64,000 bases of DNA from Acidimicrobiales bacterium (GCA_028285495.1 JANQPB010000022.1:344402-408401), one strand, 5' to 3'. Numbered from the stretch's first letter, positions 9,453 to 17,872 are shown. Numbers and translations: made by a program. The notes: generated by a model from the sequence alone, not told the origin.

Positions 9453-10075
9453 GCCTGTTCCGCTACATCAGCCACGCCGACGTGGCCAAGGACCCGCACG
9501 TCCCGGTCCCCCGCTGGGGCCTCGACGACACGGGCCGGCGCCGGGTCGCCGTCCTGGCCGAGCAGCCCTGGCTCGCCGCCGTCGGTCGTTTCGTGTGCAG
9601 CGCCGAGACCAAGGCCATCGAGACGGCGACGATCCTGGCCGAGCGGTGGCAGCGACCGATCGAGATCCGACCCGAGACCGGTGAGACCGACCGGTCGGCC
9701 ACGGGCTACGTGCCCGAGGCCCGCCACGCCGAGCTGGCCGCCCGCTACTTCGCCGAGCCCGCCCGCTCGGCCGACGGCTGGGAGCGGGCCATCGACGGCC
9801 AGCACCGGGTCGTCGATGCGCTGGCCGACCTCCTCGTCGAGCCCGGCCCCGGGGCGACCGAGGAGGCTCGCGCCCACCCGGACGTCGCCGTGATCGGTCA
9901 CGGCGGCGTCGGCACCCTGTTGTGGTGTCATCTGGCCGGGGCCGCCATCGACCAGACCAACGATCAGCCGGGCCAGGGTCACTACTGGACGTGGGACCGG
10001 TCGACCGGGGTGATGCTGCACCGCTGGCACCCGATCGACGCAGACGAGCCCCCGCCGCCCCCGGACCGGCGGTGA
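9449..10075 (+). CDS. Histidine phosphatase family protein, atypical RHG motif
   Basis: A 208-residue member of the phosphoglycerate-mutase-like superfamily. The N-terminal catalytic motif reads ISHAD where most members have RHG/RHA, so the phosphate-binding Arg next to the nucleophilic His is Ser. The second conserved His sits in VIGHGGVG near residue 150 and an ETGETD segment occupies the acid-residue region. The GTG start overlaps the regulator stop by 4 nt (GTGA). Substrate is unknown. The changed motif may alter activity, though related 'SH' variants are found in annotated family members. Confidence 0.75.
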   Translation: MSLFRYISHADVAKDPHVPVPRWGLDDTGRRRVAVLAEQPWLAAVGRFVCSAETKAIETATILAERWQRPIEIRPETGETDRSATGYVPEARHAELAARYFAEPARSADGWERAIDGQHRVVDALADLLVEPGPGATEEARAHPDVAVIGHGGVGTLLWCHLAGAAIDQTNDQPGQGHYWTWDRSTGVMLHRWHPIDADEPPPPPDRR

Positions 10076-10129
10076 CGATGCGGGTCGGCACGTCCCGCCG
10101 GCCTCGGCCGGCCGATCGGCCCACAACGC

Positions 10130-10143
10130 GGGACTTTTGCCCA
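10130..10143 (+). promoter_or_regulatory. DosR/DevR-box-like motif upstream of nucleotide-sugar dehydrogenase
   Basis: GGGACTTTTGCCCA lies 47 nt before the ATG at 10191. It resembles the mycobacterial DosR half-consensus GGGACTTNNGNCCC, differing at the last base. The 13-mer GGACTTTTGCCCA recurs exactly at 48075-48087, also just upstream of a plus-strand gene. The regulator is inferred from motif similarity only. Confidence 0.4.
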
Positions 10144-10190
10144 TCAGGAGGGGACGCCACAGCGAACGACCCGCTGCCAGACTCGGCTCC

Positions 10191-11498
10191 ATGCATGCGG
10201 CGGCACCACCACCCACCTCATCCTTCTCGTTGGCCGACGACGCCAGGGTGGTGGTGATCGGCCAGGGCTACGTCGGCCTCCCGCTGGCCATCCGGGCCGT
10301 CGAGGCAGGCTTCGACGTCGTCGGCTTCGACCTCGACAAGTTCAAGGTGTCGGCCATCAGCGCGGCGGAGTCCCACGTCGACGACGTCGACGACCACGAT
10401 CTCCGCCAGGCCATCGCCACCGGCCGGTTCCGGGCGACCGACTCCGAGGACGAGCTCGACGGTTTCGACGTCGCGGTCATCGCCGTGCCGACCCCGCTGC
10501 GGGACGGGACCCCCGACATCTCCCACATCGAGGCTGCGGCCAGGACGCTCGGCCGTCGGCTGAAGCCCGGCGCGGTCGTCGTCCTCGAGTCGACGACCTT
10601 CCCCGGTACCACCGAGGAGGTCGTCGGACCGATCCTCACCGGCGAGTCGGGGCTGGAGCCGGGCCGCGACTTCCTGCTCGGCTATTCGCCCGAGCGGATC
10701 GACCCCGGCAACCAGGTGTGGAACTTCCGCCGCACGCCGAAGGTCGTCTCCGGCGTCGACGCCGCCTCGCTCGTCGCCGTCGAGGGCTTCTACGGCCGGC
10801 TGGTCGATTCGGTCGTCCCCGTCTCGGGGACGATGGAGGCCGAGCTGACCAAGCTGCTCGAGAACACGTTCCGTCACGTCAACATCGCGCTGGTCAACGA
10901 GCTGGCCGTCCACGCCCGCTCGCTCGACATCGACTTCTGGGAGGTCATCGAGGCGGCCAGCACCAAGCCGTTCGGGTTCATGCCGTTCCGACCGGGGCCG
11001 GGCGTCGGCGGCCACTGCCTCCCGGTCGACCCGACGTTCCTGTCGTGGCGGTTCGAGCGGCGGCTCGGCACCGCCTCGCGCTTCGTCAAGATCGCCAACG
11101 AGATCAACACCGAGATGCCGTCCTACGTCGTCGACCGGGTGCAGGCCGGGTTGAACGAGCGGCGCAAGCCGGTGAACGGCTCCCGGGTGCTGGTGCTCGG
11201 TCTGGCCTACAAGGCCAACTCGAACGATGCCCGCGAGACCCCGGTCGCCGACATCGTCCGCGGCCTCCTCGATCTCGGAGCCGAGGTCGACGTCCACGAC
11301 ACCCACGTGCTCGACCCGGAGCTGCCCGAGGCGGTCGAGCTGGTCGAGCTGACCGCCGAGCGGCTGGCCGGGGCCGACGCCGTCGTCCTGGTCACCGATC
11401 ACGACGACGTCGACTACGACCTCGTCGTGGCCGAGGCCGACTACGTGTTCGACGCCCGTCGCCGGCTCCCCGACGCCGCCAACGTCGAGACGCTGTAG
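10191..11498 (+). CDS. Nucleotide-sugar dehydrogenase (UDP-N-acetylhexosamine 6-dehydrogenase type)
   Basis: A 435-residue NAD-dependent four-electron dehydrogenase oxidising the C6 hydroxyl of a UDP-sugar to the uronate. Seen: the Rossmann motif VIGQGYVGLPLA near residue 20, the substrate-binding segment ELTKLLENTFRHVNIA, and the catalytic Cys in GGHCLPVDP near residue 275. The GGHC form fits WbpA/WecC-type enzymes acting on UDP-GlcNAc or UDP-ManNAc better than UDP-glucose dehydrogenases. The ATG at 10191 is preferred to an open frame 18 codons longer that would run over the regulatory motif. The product would feed surface polysaccharide; the nearest such genes are about 45 kb away. Confidence 0.88.
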   Translation: MHAAAPPPTSSFSLADDARVVVIGQGYVGLPLAIRAVEAGFDVVGFDLDKFKVSAISAAESHVDDVDDHDLRQAIATGRFRATDSEDELDGFDVAVIAVPTPLRDGTPDISHIEAAARTLGRRLKPGAVVVLESTTFPGTTEEVVGPILTGESGLEPGRDFLLGYSPERIDPGNQVWNFRRTPKVVSGVDAASLVAVEGFYGRLVDSVVPVSGTMEAELTKLLENTFRHVNIALVNELAVHARSLDIDFWEVIEAASTKPFGFMPFRPGPGVGGHCLPVDPTFLSWRFERRLGTASRFVKIANEINTEMPSYVVDRVQAGLNERRKPVNGSRVLVLGLAYKANSNDARETPVADIVRGLLDLGAEVDVHDTHVLDPELPEAVELVELTAERLAGADAVVLVTDHDDVDYDLVVAEADYVFDARRRLPDAANVETL

Positions 11499-11517
11499 CC
11501 ACGGCTCGTCGGCCCAC

Positions 11518-11539
11518 TCGGCCGGCAACGGCCGGCCGA
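11518..11539. terminator. Hairpin between convergent genes
   Basis: TCGGCCG (11518-11524) and CGGCCGA (11533-11539) form a 7-bp stem with an 8-nt loop between the dehydrogenase stop and the amidase stop. It could end transcription from both sides. Confidence 0.4.
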
Positions 11540-11546
11540 TGGTGGA

Positions 11547-13022
11547 TCAGCGATGGAGGGGCGGGAGCTGTCGATGCCAGTCGGTCCGCCCCTGGTACCC
11601 GTCGGCCGCCGACAGGACGAGCCCGTCGGCCAGCGGGCGGCCGACCAGCTGGAGGCCGAGCGGGAGCCCGTCGTCGTCGACCCCCATCGGCACGGAGACC
11701 GCGGGGAACCCCGTGCTGTTCCAGGCCGGGGTGTGGAGGGCCGTGATGGCGATGGCCTCGGGCCTGGCCCCGGTGAACGGGGTCGCCGCCCATCCGGTCG
11801 TCGGGCTGGCCAGCAGGTCGATGCCGCCGTCGTCGAGCAGCTCGAGGACCCGTGCCCGGGCCACGTGCCGCACCCGCTCGATCTGGACGAGGTCGCCGGC
11901 GCTGATCAGCGCCCCCTGGGCGATCGTCAGTCTCGTCGGGCGGCCGTAGTCGTCCCACCGGTCGATCAGGTGCTGGCGGTGCCAGGCGAACGCCTCGGCC
12001 TGGAGGGCGAGGAACGCCCCGGTCGACAGCTCGCGGTAGTGGGGCACGAGCACCTCGACCACGTCGGCTCCGCCGTCGGCCAGTTGCCCGATCGCAGCGT
12101 CGAAGGCCGCGGTGGTGGCCGGGGCGCAGCTGTCGAGCAGTTCCGGGTTGACCAGTCGACCGATCCGCAGGCCGTCGAGCCCGCGGCCGGACGGGCCACC
12201 CCGCTCGACGACGTCGGCGAACCGGGCCGGCGGCCGTGGCACGGTGGTCCGGTCGGAGGCGTCGGGGCCGGCCATCACGTCGAGCATCGTCGCCGCGTCG
12301 GTGGCGCTGCGGGTCATCGGGCCGACGTGGTCGTAGCTCAGGCCGAGCGGCACACAGCCCGACTTCGGCACGAGCCCGAACGTCGGCTTGTGGCCGGTGA
12401 TGCCGTTGAAGGCCGCGGGGAGACGGACGCTGCCGGCGGTGTCGGTGCCGAGCCCGCCGAGGATCTGACCGGACGCCACGCCGTTGCCGGTGCCCGAGCT
12501 CGACCCACCCGTCCAGCGCTCGGGGTCCCACGGGTTGCGGGGCACGGGGAACGGCTTCGAGGTGTCCGGGCGACCGATGGCGAACTCCATCGTGGTGGTC
12601 TTGCCGACGATGACGGCGCCGGCCGCCCGGAGCCTGGCCACCACCGGGGCGTCGCCGCCGTCGCCCCACGAAGGATCGAGCACGAGGCTCTGGGCCGTGG
12701 TCGGTCCCTCGTCGGTGCGGAGGATGTCCTTGATCCCGAGGGGGACGCCGTGCAGGGGACCGAGGTCGTGGCCGGCGGCCAGCTCCTCGTCGGCTCGGGC
12801 GGCCCGGGTGAGGGCCGACTCGTCGAACCGGGCGAGCCAGGTGCCGAGCGTCTCGTCGAGCCGGTCGGCGGCGGCCAGGCAGGCTCGGGTCAGATCGAGC
12901 GACGTCATCGAGCCGTCGCGGATGGCGGCGGCCGCCTCGGCGATCGTCACCGGCGGCCGGGTGGCGGCCGCCGTCGAGTCGCTCGGGGCCACCCCTTCCG
13001 AGGTGGCGGCAGGATCGGTCAC
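11547..13022 (-). CDS. Amidase (amidase-signature family)
   Basis: A 491-residue amidase-signature serine hydrolase. It has the first catalytic Lys segment (GIKDI), the Gly/Ser signature [14 protein letters not shown] and the catalytic-Ser region [11 protein letters not shown], giving the Ser-cisSer-Lys triad. The GTG start at 13022 overlaps the stop of a small upstream gene in a GTGA junction, so the two are translationally coupled. The small partner resembles AtzG-like subunits found with AtzE-type amidases, which favours a non-GatA hydrolase acting on a small amide. The true substrate is not readable, and no gatB/gatC gene is nearby. Confidence 0.88.
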   Translation of the reverse strand: MTDPAATSEGVAPSDSTAAATRPPVTIAEAAAAIRDGSMTSLDLTRACLAAADRLDETLGTWLARFDESALTRAARADEELAAGHDLGPLHGVPLGIKDILRTDEGPTTAQSLVLDPSWGDGGDAPVVARLRAAGAVIVGKTTTMEFAIGRPDTSKPFPVPRNPWDPERWTGGSSSGTGNGVASGQILGGLGTDTAGSVRLPAAFNGITGHKPTFGLVPKSGCVPLGLSYDHVGPMTRSATDAATMLDVMAGPDASDRTTVPRPPARFADVVERGGPSGRGLDGLRIGRLVNPELLDSCAPATTAAFDAAIGQLADGGADVVEVLVPHYRELSTGAFLALQAEAFAWHRQHLIDRWDDYGRPTRLTIAQGALISAGDLVQIERVRHVARARVLELLDDGGIDLLASPTTGWAATPFTGARPEAIAITALHTPAWNSTGFPAVSVPMGVDDDGLPLGLQLVGRPLADGLVLSAADGYQGRTDWHRQLPPLHR

Positions 13023-13315
13023 GAGACCTCCCCGGCCCGGAAGATCGCGGCGGTCGACCCGTCGCCGGCGTCGACGGCGTGGAACCGCTCGACCGACCGC
13101 CGGAGCCCGGGGTGGAGATCGGCGAGGCGGTCGATCTCGTCGGCCGGCGGGTCGAGACCGGCGGCGCTCAACAGGGCGGCGACGGCGGCCCGATCGTCGG
13201 CGGCGACCCCGGGGCCGGTCGATCTCGTCTGGTCGACGGGGCCGACGGGGCCGACGGGGCCGGCGTCGTCCGGGCCACGCCGGGTGGCCCCGCTACCATC
13301 GCCTCGATCCCCCAT
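13019..13315 (-). CDS. Small AtzG-like (DUF4089-type) amidase partner
   Basis: A 98-residue protein encoded directly before the amidase, with stop and start codons overlapping (GTGA). The last ~60 residues ([19 protein letters not shown], a helical middle, FRAGEVS end) resemble the short helical AtzG/DUF4089 proteins that bind AtzE-like amidases. The N-terminus carries a GPVGPVGPV run from a tandem DNA repeat (ggggccgac) and may be disordered; translation could start later than the ATG at 13315. The coupling to the amidase is seen; the family assignment is inferred from size, position and helix pattern. Confidence 0.55.
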   Translation of the reverse strand: MGDRGDGSGATRRGPDDAGPVGPVGPVDQTRSTGPGVAADDRAAVAALLSAAGLDPPADEIDRLADLHPGLRRSVERFHAVDAGDGSTAAIFRAGEVS

Positions 13316-13381
13316 CGCCGCGAGGCTACTCGCCGGCCACGACCACAGCGAGGCGGCCGATGCCGCCGGAGGAGACCTCAC

Positions 13382-13756
13382 ATGGAACTCGGCGCCTTCT
13401 CGGTCAGCCTGTCCGTCGCCGACCTGGCCGCGTCCCGGGCCTTCTACGAGAAGCTCGGCTTCACCGTGACCGGCGGTGACGCCGACCAGGGCTGGCTGAT
13501 CCTCGTCAACGAGCCGGCGGTCATCGGCCTGTTCCACGGCATGTTCGACGGCAACGTCCTGACCTTCAACCCGGGGCTGGTGCTCGGCGGGGACCAGCCC
13601 GACGACTTCACCGACGTCCGCGAGATCCAGGCGGCGCTCGAGTCCTCCGGCATCGAGCTCACCGACCGGGTCGACCCGGAGAAGCCCGAGGGTCCGGCCC
13701 ACATCGCCCTGGTCGACCCGGACGGCAACGCCATCCTCATCGACCAGCATCGCTGA
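13382..13756 (+). CDS. VOC/glyoxalase family protein
   Basis: A 124-residue single vicinal-oxygen-chelate domain. The beta-alpha-beta start ([20 protein letters not shown]) and the end [16 protein letters not shown] are typical of glyoxalase/bleomycin-resistance-like proteins. A strong GGAGGAG lies just before the ATG at 13382. Members act as metal-dependent isomerases, dioxygenases or binding proteins, and the function here is not determined. It is divergent from the amidase pair and followed by a second VOC gene. Confidence 0.8.
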   Translation: MELGAFSVSLSVADLAASRAFYEKLGFTVTGGDADQGWLILVNEPAVIGLFHGMFDGNVLTFNPGLVLGGDQPDDFTDVREIQAALESSGIELTDRVDPEKPEGPAHIALVDPDGNAILIDQHR

Positions 13757-13818
13757 CGGCGGGACCGCCCCATCCTCCGGTCGTGCTCGGCGGGTCGGCC
13801 GGGTCGGCGACGCCGTCG

Positions 13819-13824
13819 TAGGCT
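13819..13824 (+). promoter_or_regulatory. -10 box, leaderless-type, second VOC gene
   Basis: TAGGCT is followed by 6 nt (GGGGTC) and then the ATG at 13831. There is no Shine-Dalgarno between them, pointing to a leaderless mRNA. Confidence 0.5.
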
Positions 13825-13830
13825 GGGGTC

Positions 13831-14319
13831 ATGCGAGCCACTCTCGGAATGCGCCACGCCGTGCTCTGGGTCTCCGACCCGGATCGGTCAGCAGCCTTCT
13901 ACGCCGACGCCCTCGGCCTCGAGGAGAGCAACCGGCTGGGCGGCGCGGTCTTCCTGACATCGCCGAACTCGGCCACCGACCACGACCTCGGGCTCTTCCA
14001 GGCCGAGGGTCCGCCGCCGACCAACCGATCCGTCGGGCTCTACCACATCGCCTGGGAGGTCGAGACGCTGACCGACCTGGTGGCGGCCAGGGAGCGGCTG
14101 GCCGAGCTCGGTGCGCTGGTCGGCGAGAACAACCACGGCATGAGCCGCAGCCTGTATGCCAAGGATCCGGACGGTATCGAGTTCGAGGTGATGTGGGAGC
14201 TGCCGGTCGAGCTCTACGATCCCGACGAGCCGGCCAACGTCCCACTCGACCTGGAGGCAGACATGGCCCGCTTCGGGGCCGGGCGCCCCGGTCGTGGAGG
14301 CCCCGTCGCCACCTCGTGA
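13831..14319 (+). CDS. VOC family protein, catechol-2,3-dioxygenase-like
   Basis: A 162-residue VOC protein resembling extradiol dioxygenase domains. Candidate metal ligands are His9 (MRHAVLWVSDPDRS), the His in LYHIAWEV near residue 72 and the Glu in DGIEFEVMWE near residue 116, the order used by type I extradiol enzymes. It starts at 13831 from a probable leaderless promoter. The last ~25 residues are low-complexity Arg/Gly. The stop is only 4 nt from the converging YbjN gene stop. Substrate is unknown. Confidence 0.8.
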   Translation: MRATLGMRHAVLWVSDPDRSAAFYADALGLEESNRLGGAVFLTSPNSATDHDLGLFQAEGPPPTNRSVGLYHIAWEVETLTDLVAARERLAELGALVGENNHGMSRSLYAKDPDGIEFEVMWELPVELYDPDEPANVPLDLEADMARFGAGRPGRGGPVATS

Positions 14320-14323
14320 GCCA

Positions 14324-14836
14324 TCAGCCGCCGGCGGTGTCGTCGGTGCCCGAGCCCGCGTCCGGTTCGTCGGCGGCGACGAACCGGGAGGCGAACCCGA
14401 TCCGCAGCGCCGGCCGGAAGTACTGCTCGATCCAGCTCCACATCGAACCGAGGACGCGGTCGAGCTCGACGGCGTCGATCATCGTGCGATCCAGCTGGCC
14501 GACGATGAACAGCGCGTCCTCCTCGCCGATGGCGAACTGCCCCCCGTACATCTTGAGGTTGCGACGAAGCAGGTGCTCGTAGAGTCGCTCGCCGTTCTCC
14601 TCGGGTGCCGGCATGAAGTAAGTCTCGTAGTGCAGCGTCCGCTGGCGCAGGTGCCATCGGATCGTCGACACGTCCTTCTCCTCGCCGTTGATGCGGAGGA
14701 ACCAGCGACGCTCGCCGCCCGGCAGGCGCTCCCAGGTGGCGACGACGGGATTCTCCGCCGCCTGCTCGGCCATCCAACTCTCGATCACGGTCGACAGCTG
14801 GTCCAGCTCCTCGATCGACGCAGGCTCGTTGGTCAC
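14324..14836 (-). CDS. YbjN domain-containing protein
   Basis: A 170-residue YbjN-like protein of the form encoded next to mshA in mycobacteria and other actinobacteria. The fold is predicted alpha/beta (RWFLRINGEEKDVSTIRW, then LYEHLLRRNLKMYGG). Function is not established in actinobacteria; Escherichia coli YbjN is linked to stress and motility control. The GTG at 14836 is preceded 7 nt upstream by TAACCT, so it probably has its own leaderless promoter, although it lies 190 bp downstream of mshA on the same strand. That gap shows no convincing gene. Confidence 0.8.
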   Translation of the reverse strand: MTNEPASIEELDQLSTVIESWMAEQAAENPVVATWERLPGGERRWFLRINGEEKDVSTIRWHLRQRTLHYETYFMPAPEENGERLYEHLLRRNLKMYGGQFAIGEEDALFIVGQLDRTMIDAVELDRVLGSMWSWIEQYFRPALRIGFASRFVAADEPDAGSGTDDTAGG

Positions 14837-14843
14837 GCCGACC

Positions 14844-14849
14844 AGGTTA
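14844..14849 (-). promoter_or_regulatory. -10 box, leaderless-type, YbjN gene
   Basis: On the minus strand TAACCT is followed by 7 nt and the GTG start of the YbjN gene. This would make the gene independent of mshA readthrough. Confidence 0.4.
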
Positions 14850-15023
14850 CGGGCCGGGCTCGCCGGTGGTCGGCTCGGCCGGCTCGATGCCGACGGCGCG
14901 GAGCTGCACCACCGTCCATCCGCCCACGCTTCGTCCTCGGATCGGCCGGAGCGCTCACCAGCTGTGGCGAACCCTGCGTCCTCGACCGGGCGGCGTCAGG
15001 ACCCTCGTCGGCGATCGTCAGCG

Positions 15024-15040
15024 CCCTGCTAGGGGCAGGG
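15024..15040 (-). terminator. Small hairpin over the mshA stop codon
   Basis: CCCTGC (15024-15029) and GCAGGG (15035-15040) form a 6-bp stem with a 5-nt loop that contains part of the mshA TAG stop. It may attenuate readthrough into the YbjN gene. Confidence 0.25.
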
Positions 15041-16240
15041 AGCGAGAGCCCGGGAGGCCAGGTCGACGTAGAGGCGACGCAGACGGGACGCCGAGGTGGT
15101 CCAGGTGTAGGTCCTGGCTCTCGCCGCAGCCGACACCGACAGCCGGCGGGCGAGGACCGGGTCGGCCAGGATCGAGTCGATCCACGTCGCGTAGTCGTCG
15201 GGGTCCCGCCCCTCGACGAGGTAGCCCGAGTGCCCGTGGTCGACGAGCGTCCGCAGCCCGCCGACGGCCGAGGCCACCGTCGGCACCCCGCAGGCCGCGG
15301 CCTCGAGGGCCACCAGCCCGAAGGACTCGGAGCGGCTCGGGACCAGGCACACGTCGGCCGCCCGGTAGTAGGTGCCGAGCAGGTGATGGGGTTGGGGCGG
15401 CACGAACCGCACCCGATCGGTGAGTCCGAGCGCCGAGATCAGCGCTCGGATGCGGTCGACCTCGCTGCCACCCCGCTGGCCGCTCGCCCCGCCGACGATC
15501 CAGAGCCTGGCGTTGGTGTGCTCGAGGCGGGCGAGGGCCTCGACGGCGACATCGACCCCCTTGAGGGGCTGGATCCGACCGATGAAGAGCAGCAGCGGGT
15601 CGTCGTTGGTGCCGAGGGCCCAGCGGGCGCCGGCCTGGTTGCCCGGCGAGAACAGCGCGTGGTCGACGCCGGGGGGGACGATCTCGATCCTCGTCGGGTC
15701 GGCGTCGTAGAACTCGACGAGTTGCTCGGCCTCGGCGGTGGCGTTGGCCAGCACGGCGTCGGCACACGACATGACCTCGGCCTCGGCCCTGGCCCGCGAC
15801 TCGGGCTCGCGGTCACCCGACACCGCCTTGACCCGGGCCAGTGTGTGGAACGTGGTCAGCAGCGGTAGGTGGAGCCGCTGCTTGAGCAAGCGGCCGGCCA
15901 CGCCGGACAACCAGTAGTTGGCGTGGATCACGTCCGGCTGGAAGTCCGCGAAGTCGGCCGCCACCCCGTCGGCGTACTCGTCGACGTGGTCGGCGAGCTC
16001 CTCCTTGGGGAGGTCGACCGGGCCGGCGGGGACGTGGACGACGTCGAAGCCCGGCTCGACCGACACCCGCTCGGGCAGATCGTCGGCCCACCGGCGGACG
16101 TAGACCCGGCAGACGACCCCGGCCTGGGCCAGGGCCGAGACCAGCTCGCGGACATAGACGTTCATGCCGCCGCCGTCGCCAACGCCCGGCTGCGCCAGCG
16201 GCGAGGTGTGCAGCGAGAGGATGGCCGCCCGTCGTACCAC
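15029..16240 (-). CDS. mshA: D-inositol-3-phosphate glycosyltransferase (mycothiol biosynthesis)
   Basis: GT4-family enzyme that transfers GlcNAc from UDP-GlcNAc to 1L-myo-inositol-1-phosphate, the first step to mycothiol. The MshA hallmark HTSPLAQPGVGDGGGMNVYV lies near residue 10. The C-terminal GT-B domain has the nucleotide-sugar motif PSRSESFGLVALEAAACGVP near residue 305. A TTG at 16249 is also in frame, but the GTG at 16240 lies 8 nt after a TAGAGT -10 box and matches the usual MshA N-terminus. The YbjN neighbour supports the assignment. Other mycothiol genes are not in the window. Confidence 0.9.
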   Translation of the reverse strand: MVRRAAILSLHTSPLAQPGVGDGGGMNVYVRELVSALAQAGVVCRVYVRRWADDLPERVSVEPGFDVVHVPAGPVDLPKEELADHVDEYADGVAADFADFQPDVIHANYWLSGVAGRLLKQRLHLPLLTTFHTLARVKAVSGDREPESRARAEAEVMSCADAVLANATAEAEQLVEFYDADPTRIEIVPPGVDHALFSPGNQAGARWALGTNDDPLLLFIGRIQPLKGVDVAVEALARLEHTNARLWIVGGASGQRGGSEVDRIRALISALGLTDRVRFVPPQPHHLLGTYYRAADVCLVPSRSESFGLVALEAAACGVPTVASAVGGLRTLVDHGHSGYLVEGRDPDDYATWIDSILADPVLARRLSVSAAARARTYTWTTSASRLRRLYVDLASRALAPCP

Positions 16241-16248
16241 GACAGACA

Positions 16249-16254
16249 ACTCTA
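16249..16254 (-). promoter_or_regulatory. -10 box for mshA
   Basis: TAGAGT on the minus strand is separated by 8 nt from the GTG chosen as mshA start. If it is functional, the alternative TTG start would lie inside the promoter. Confidence 0.35.
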
Positions 16255-16321
16255 CGTTGTGGCCGGATCGATTCCCCAGCCGGCCGGACCGGGCCCGAGC
16301 GGCGGACGAACGACCCCTTGC

Positions 16322-16882
16322 TCAGCGCTCCCGCAGCAGCGTGTCGACCGAGGCCTCGCCGTCGCGGTAGCGGCGGGCGATCTCGTCCTGGAGGCGATCG
16401 ATCCGCTCGTGCAGGGTCCGACGGACGGTCGACAGCTCGATCTCGAACGCCCGCAACCGCTCGAACAGGGCGGCGAGGCCCTCGCCGTCGAGATCACCGA
16501 CGCCGGACAGCTCCTGCGGGCTGGCCACCCCGTCGAGCGCCTCGATCGAGGCCAGCGCGACCGGGCCGGGCTCGTCGACCGGGGTCAGGCGGGCCGCACC
16601 GGCCGAGCGGGCGGTCCCGTCGCCATCGGCCAGGATGTCCGGCATGGCGAAGAGCAGCTCGGTCGGTTCGTCGCTCGGCGGCCCCGGAGCCGCACCGCCG
16701 CTGCGGCGGCCGACCTCCCGGCCGACGATGTCGAGCCGGCCCTGGGCGATCCGGCGGACGAGCGAGACGTCGCCCTCGCCCCTGGTCAGCTCGTTGCGGA
16801 TCGACCGGAGGTCCTCCATCGGTCGCGTCGGCAGGTCGGCGAGGAGGTCGTCGGACAGGAGGCGTTGCAGATCGGCGTGCAC
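16322..16882 (-). CDS. rsiG: RsiG-type c-di-GMP-dependent anti-sigma factor
   Basis: A 186-residue, largely helical cytoplasmic protein. It holds two copies of the RsiG c-di-GMP signature E(X)3S(X)2R(X)3Q(X)3D. The first is exact (E36, S40, R43, Q47, D51, in EGDVSLVRRIAQGRLD). The second has His for Gln (E147, S151, R154, H158, D162, in EIELSTVRRTLHERID). In Streptomyces, RsiG bound to c-di-GMP sequesters the WhiG sigma factor and controls sporulation; in deeper lineages the partner sigma is linked to motility or pili. No sigma gene is adjacent, so the partner is elsewhere. The GTG start follows TACGCT by 6 nt. Confidence 0.75.
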   Translation of the reverse strand: MHADLQRLLSDDLLADLPTRPMEDLRSIRNELTRGEGDVSLVRRIAQGRLDIVGREVGRRSGGAAPGPPSDEPTELLFAMPDILADGDGTARSAGAARLTPVDEPGPVALASIEALDGVASPQELSGVGDLDGEGLAALFERLRAFEIELSTVRRTLHERIDRLQDEIARRYRDGEASVDTLLRER

Positions 16883-16888
16883 CCGACC

Positions 16889-16894
16889 AGCGTA
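16889..16894 (-). promoter_or_regulatory. -10 box, leaderless-type, rsiG
   Basis: TACGCT on the minus strand is followed by 6 nt and the GTG start of rsiG, with no Shine-Dalgarno. Confidence 0.45.
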
Positions 16895-16969
16895 GTTTCG
16901 CCTCCGGTGCCGATCGTCGATCCGGGCCGATGGCCTCGCCGAGCGGTGGTTCCGACCCCGGCCCGGCCC

Positions 16970-17872
16970 TCAGCCCTCGATGCTGGGGATCTGGGTGGCG
17001 AGGACCAGCCAGATCGGCGCAGCCAGGAGGTACGAGTCGAGCCGCCGGAGCGCCGGCGCCCAGGCGTTGCCGCGGGGCAGGAGCCCCGATGCCAGCACCT
17101 GCCCGAGCGGGCAGCAGATCCCGGCCAGCACGGCGAACAGCAGGATCGTGCTCGAGTCGAAGGGCGCCGGTTGGACCAGGAACAGGATGAAGGCGACCGC
17201 ACCGAGGGCGACCAGACCGGCGAGCGGCCCCTCGACGGCGTTCGCCGCACCGGACCCGACGATGAAGTCGCCGGCCTCGTATGCGCTCACCAGGAGGATG
17301 AGGCTGAGCTGGGCGCCGGTGCCGATCGAACCGAGTGCCGCGAGCGACGCCACGGCAACCCCGACCGGGAGGGCCGACCGGGCCAGCACGTCGAACAGCT
17401 GCATCGGGGTGCGGCGGTGACCGCGGTACAGCATGAGGTAGAAGATGAGCACGATCAGGCCGAGCAGCAGGCCGATCGGCACGCCCCACCGCCCACCGAT
17501 GCCGGCGACGGCGGCCAGGTAGGCCGCGGCGGCGGTCCAGCCACGGGTCGCGCTCTGGCTCGGGAACCAGGCGTTTCCGGTCTGGAGCCCGGCGAGCCCG
17601 GCGATCGGCGAGGCGACGGCGGCGACGGCGACCACCGACACCGCGGACGAGCCGACGTACTCGCCCAGCAGCACTGCGCCGGCGAGCAGCACGAACCACA
17701 GGACGCCGAACGTGATCTTGGGGCCGTCGGTCGGGTACGGCACCGCCAGTCGATTGTTGGCCCAGCGGGCCTCGCGGGCCCGGGCTCGCTGCACCGAGCG
17801 CGCCTGCCTGGCGGCCCGTCGACCCTCGAGCGGACCGGGGCGGCGGGCTCCGGCGTAGCCCGGTTCAGCCAC
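16970..17872 (-). CDS. Polytopic membrane protein, distant CdsA-like
   Basis: A 300-residue inner-membrane protein with about seven to eight hydrophobic segments after a basic cytoplasmic N-terminus of ~50 residues. The C-terminal segment RRLDSYLLAAPIW and an earlier AYEAGDFIVGSGA resemble the equivalent parts of phosphatidate cytidylyltransferases (GDL...KR and DRxDSxxxAAP), but the canonical Lys/Asp and PGHGG residues are missing. It may be a divergent or non-catalytic relative. The GTG start overlaps the moaD stop by 8 nt, so the two are cotranscribed. Function is unknown. Confidence 0.6.
   Translation of the reverse strand: MAEPGYAGARRPGPLEGRRAARQARSVQRARAREARWANNRLAVPYPTDGPKITFGVLWFVLLAGAVLLGEYVGSSAVSVVAVAAVASPIAGLAGLQTGNAWFPSQSATRGWTAAAAYLAAVAGIGGRWGVPIGLLLGLIVLIFYLMLYRGHRRTPMQLFDVLARSALPVGVAVASLAALGSIGTGAQLSLILLVSAYEAGDFIVGSGAANAVEGPLAGLVALGAVAFILFLVQPAPFDSSTILLFAVLAGICCPLGQVLASGLLPRGNAWAPALRRLDSYLLAAPIWLVLATQIPSIEG

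Noticed and set aside
14837..15028. Possible small gene between mshA and the YbjN gene
   Set aside because: A 41-codon GTG frame exists, but it is Arg-rich with no ribosome-binding site; the space is more simply a promoter region.
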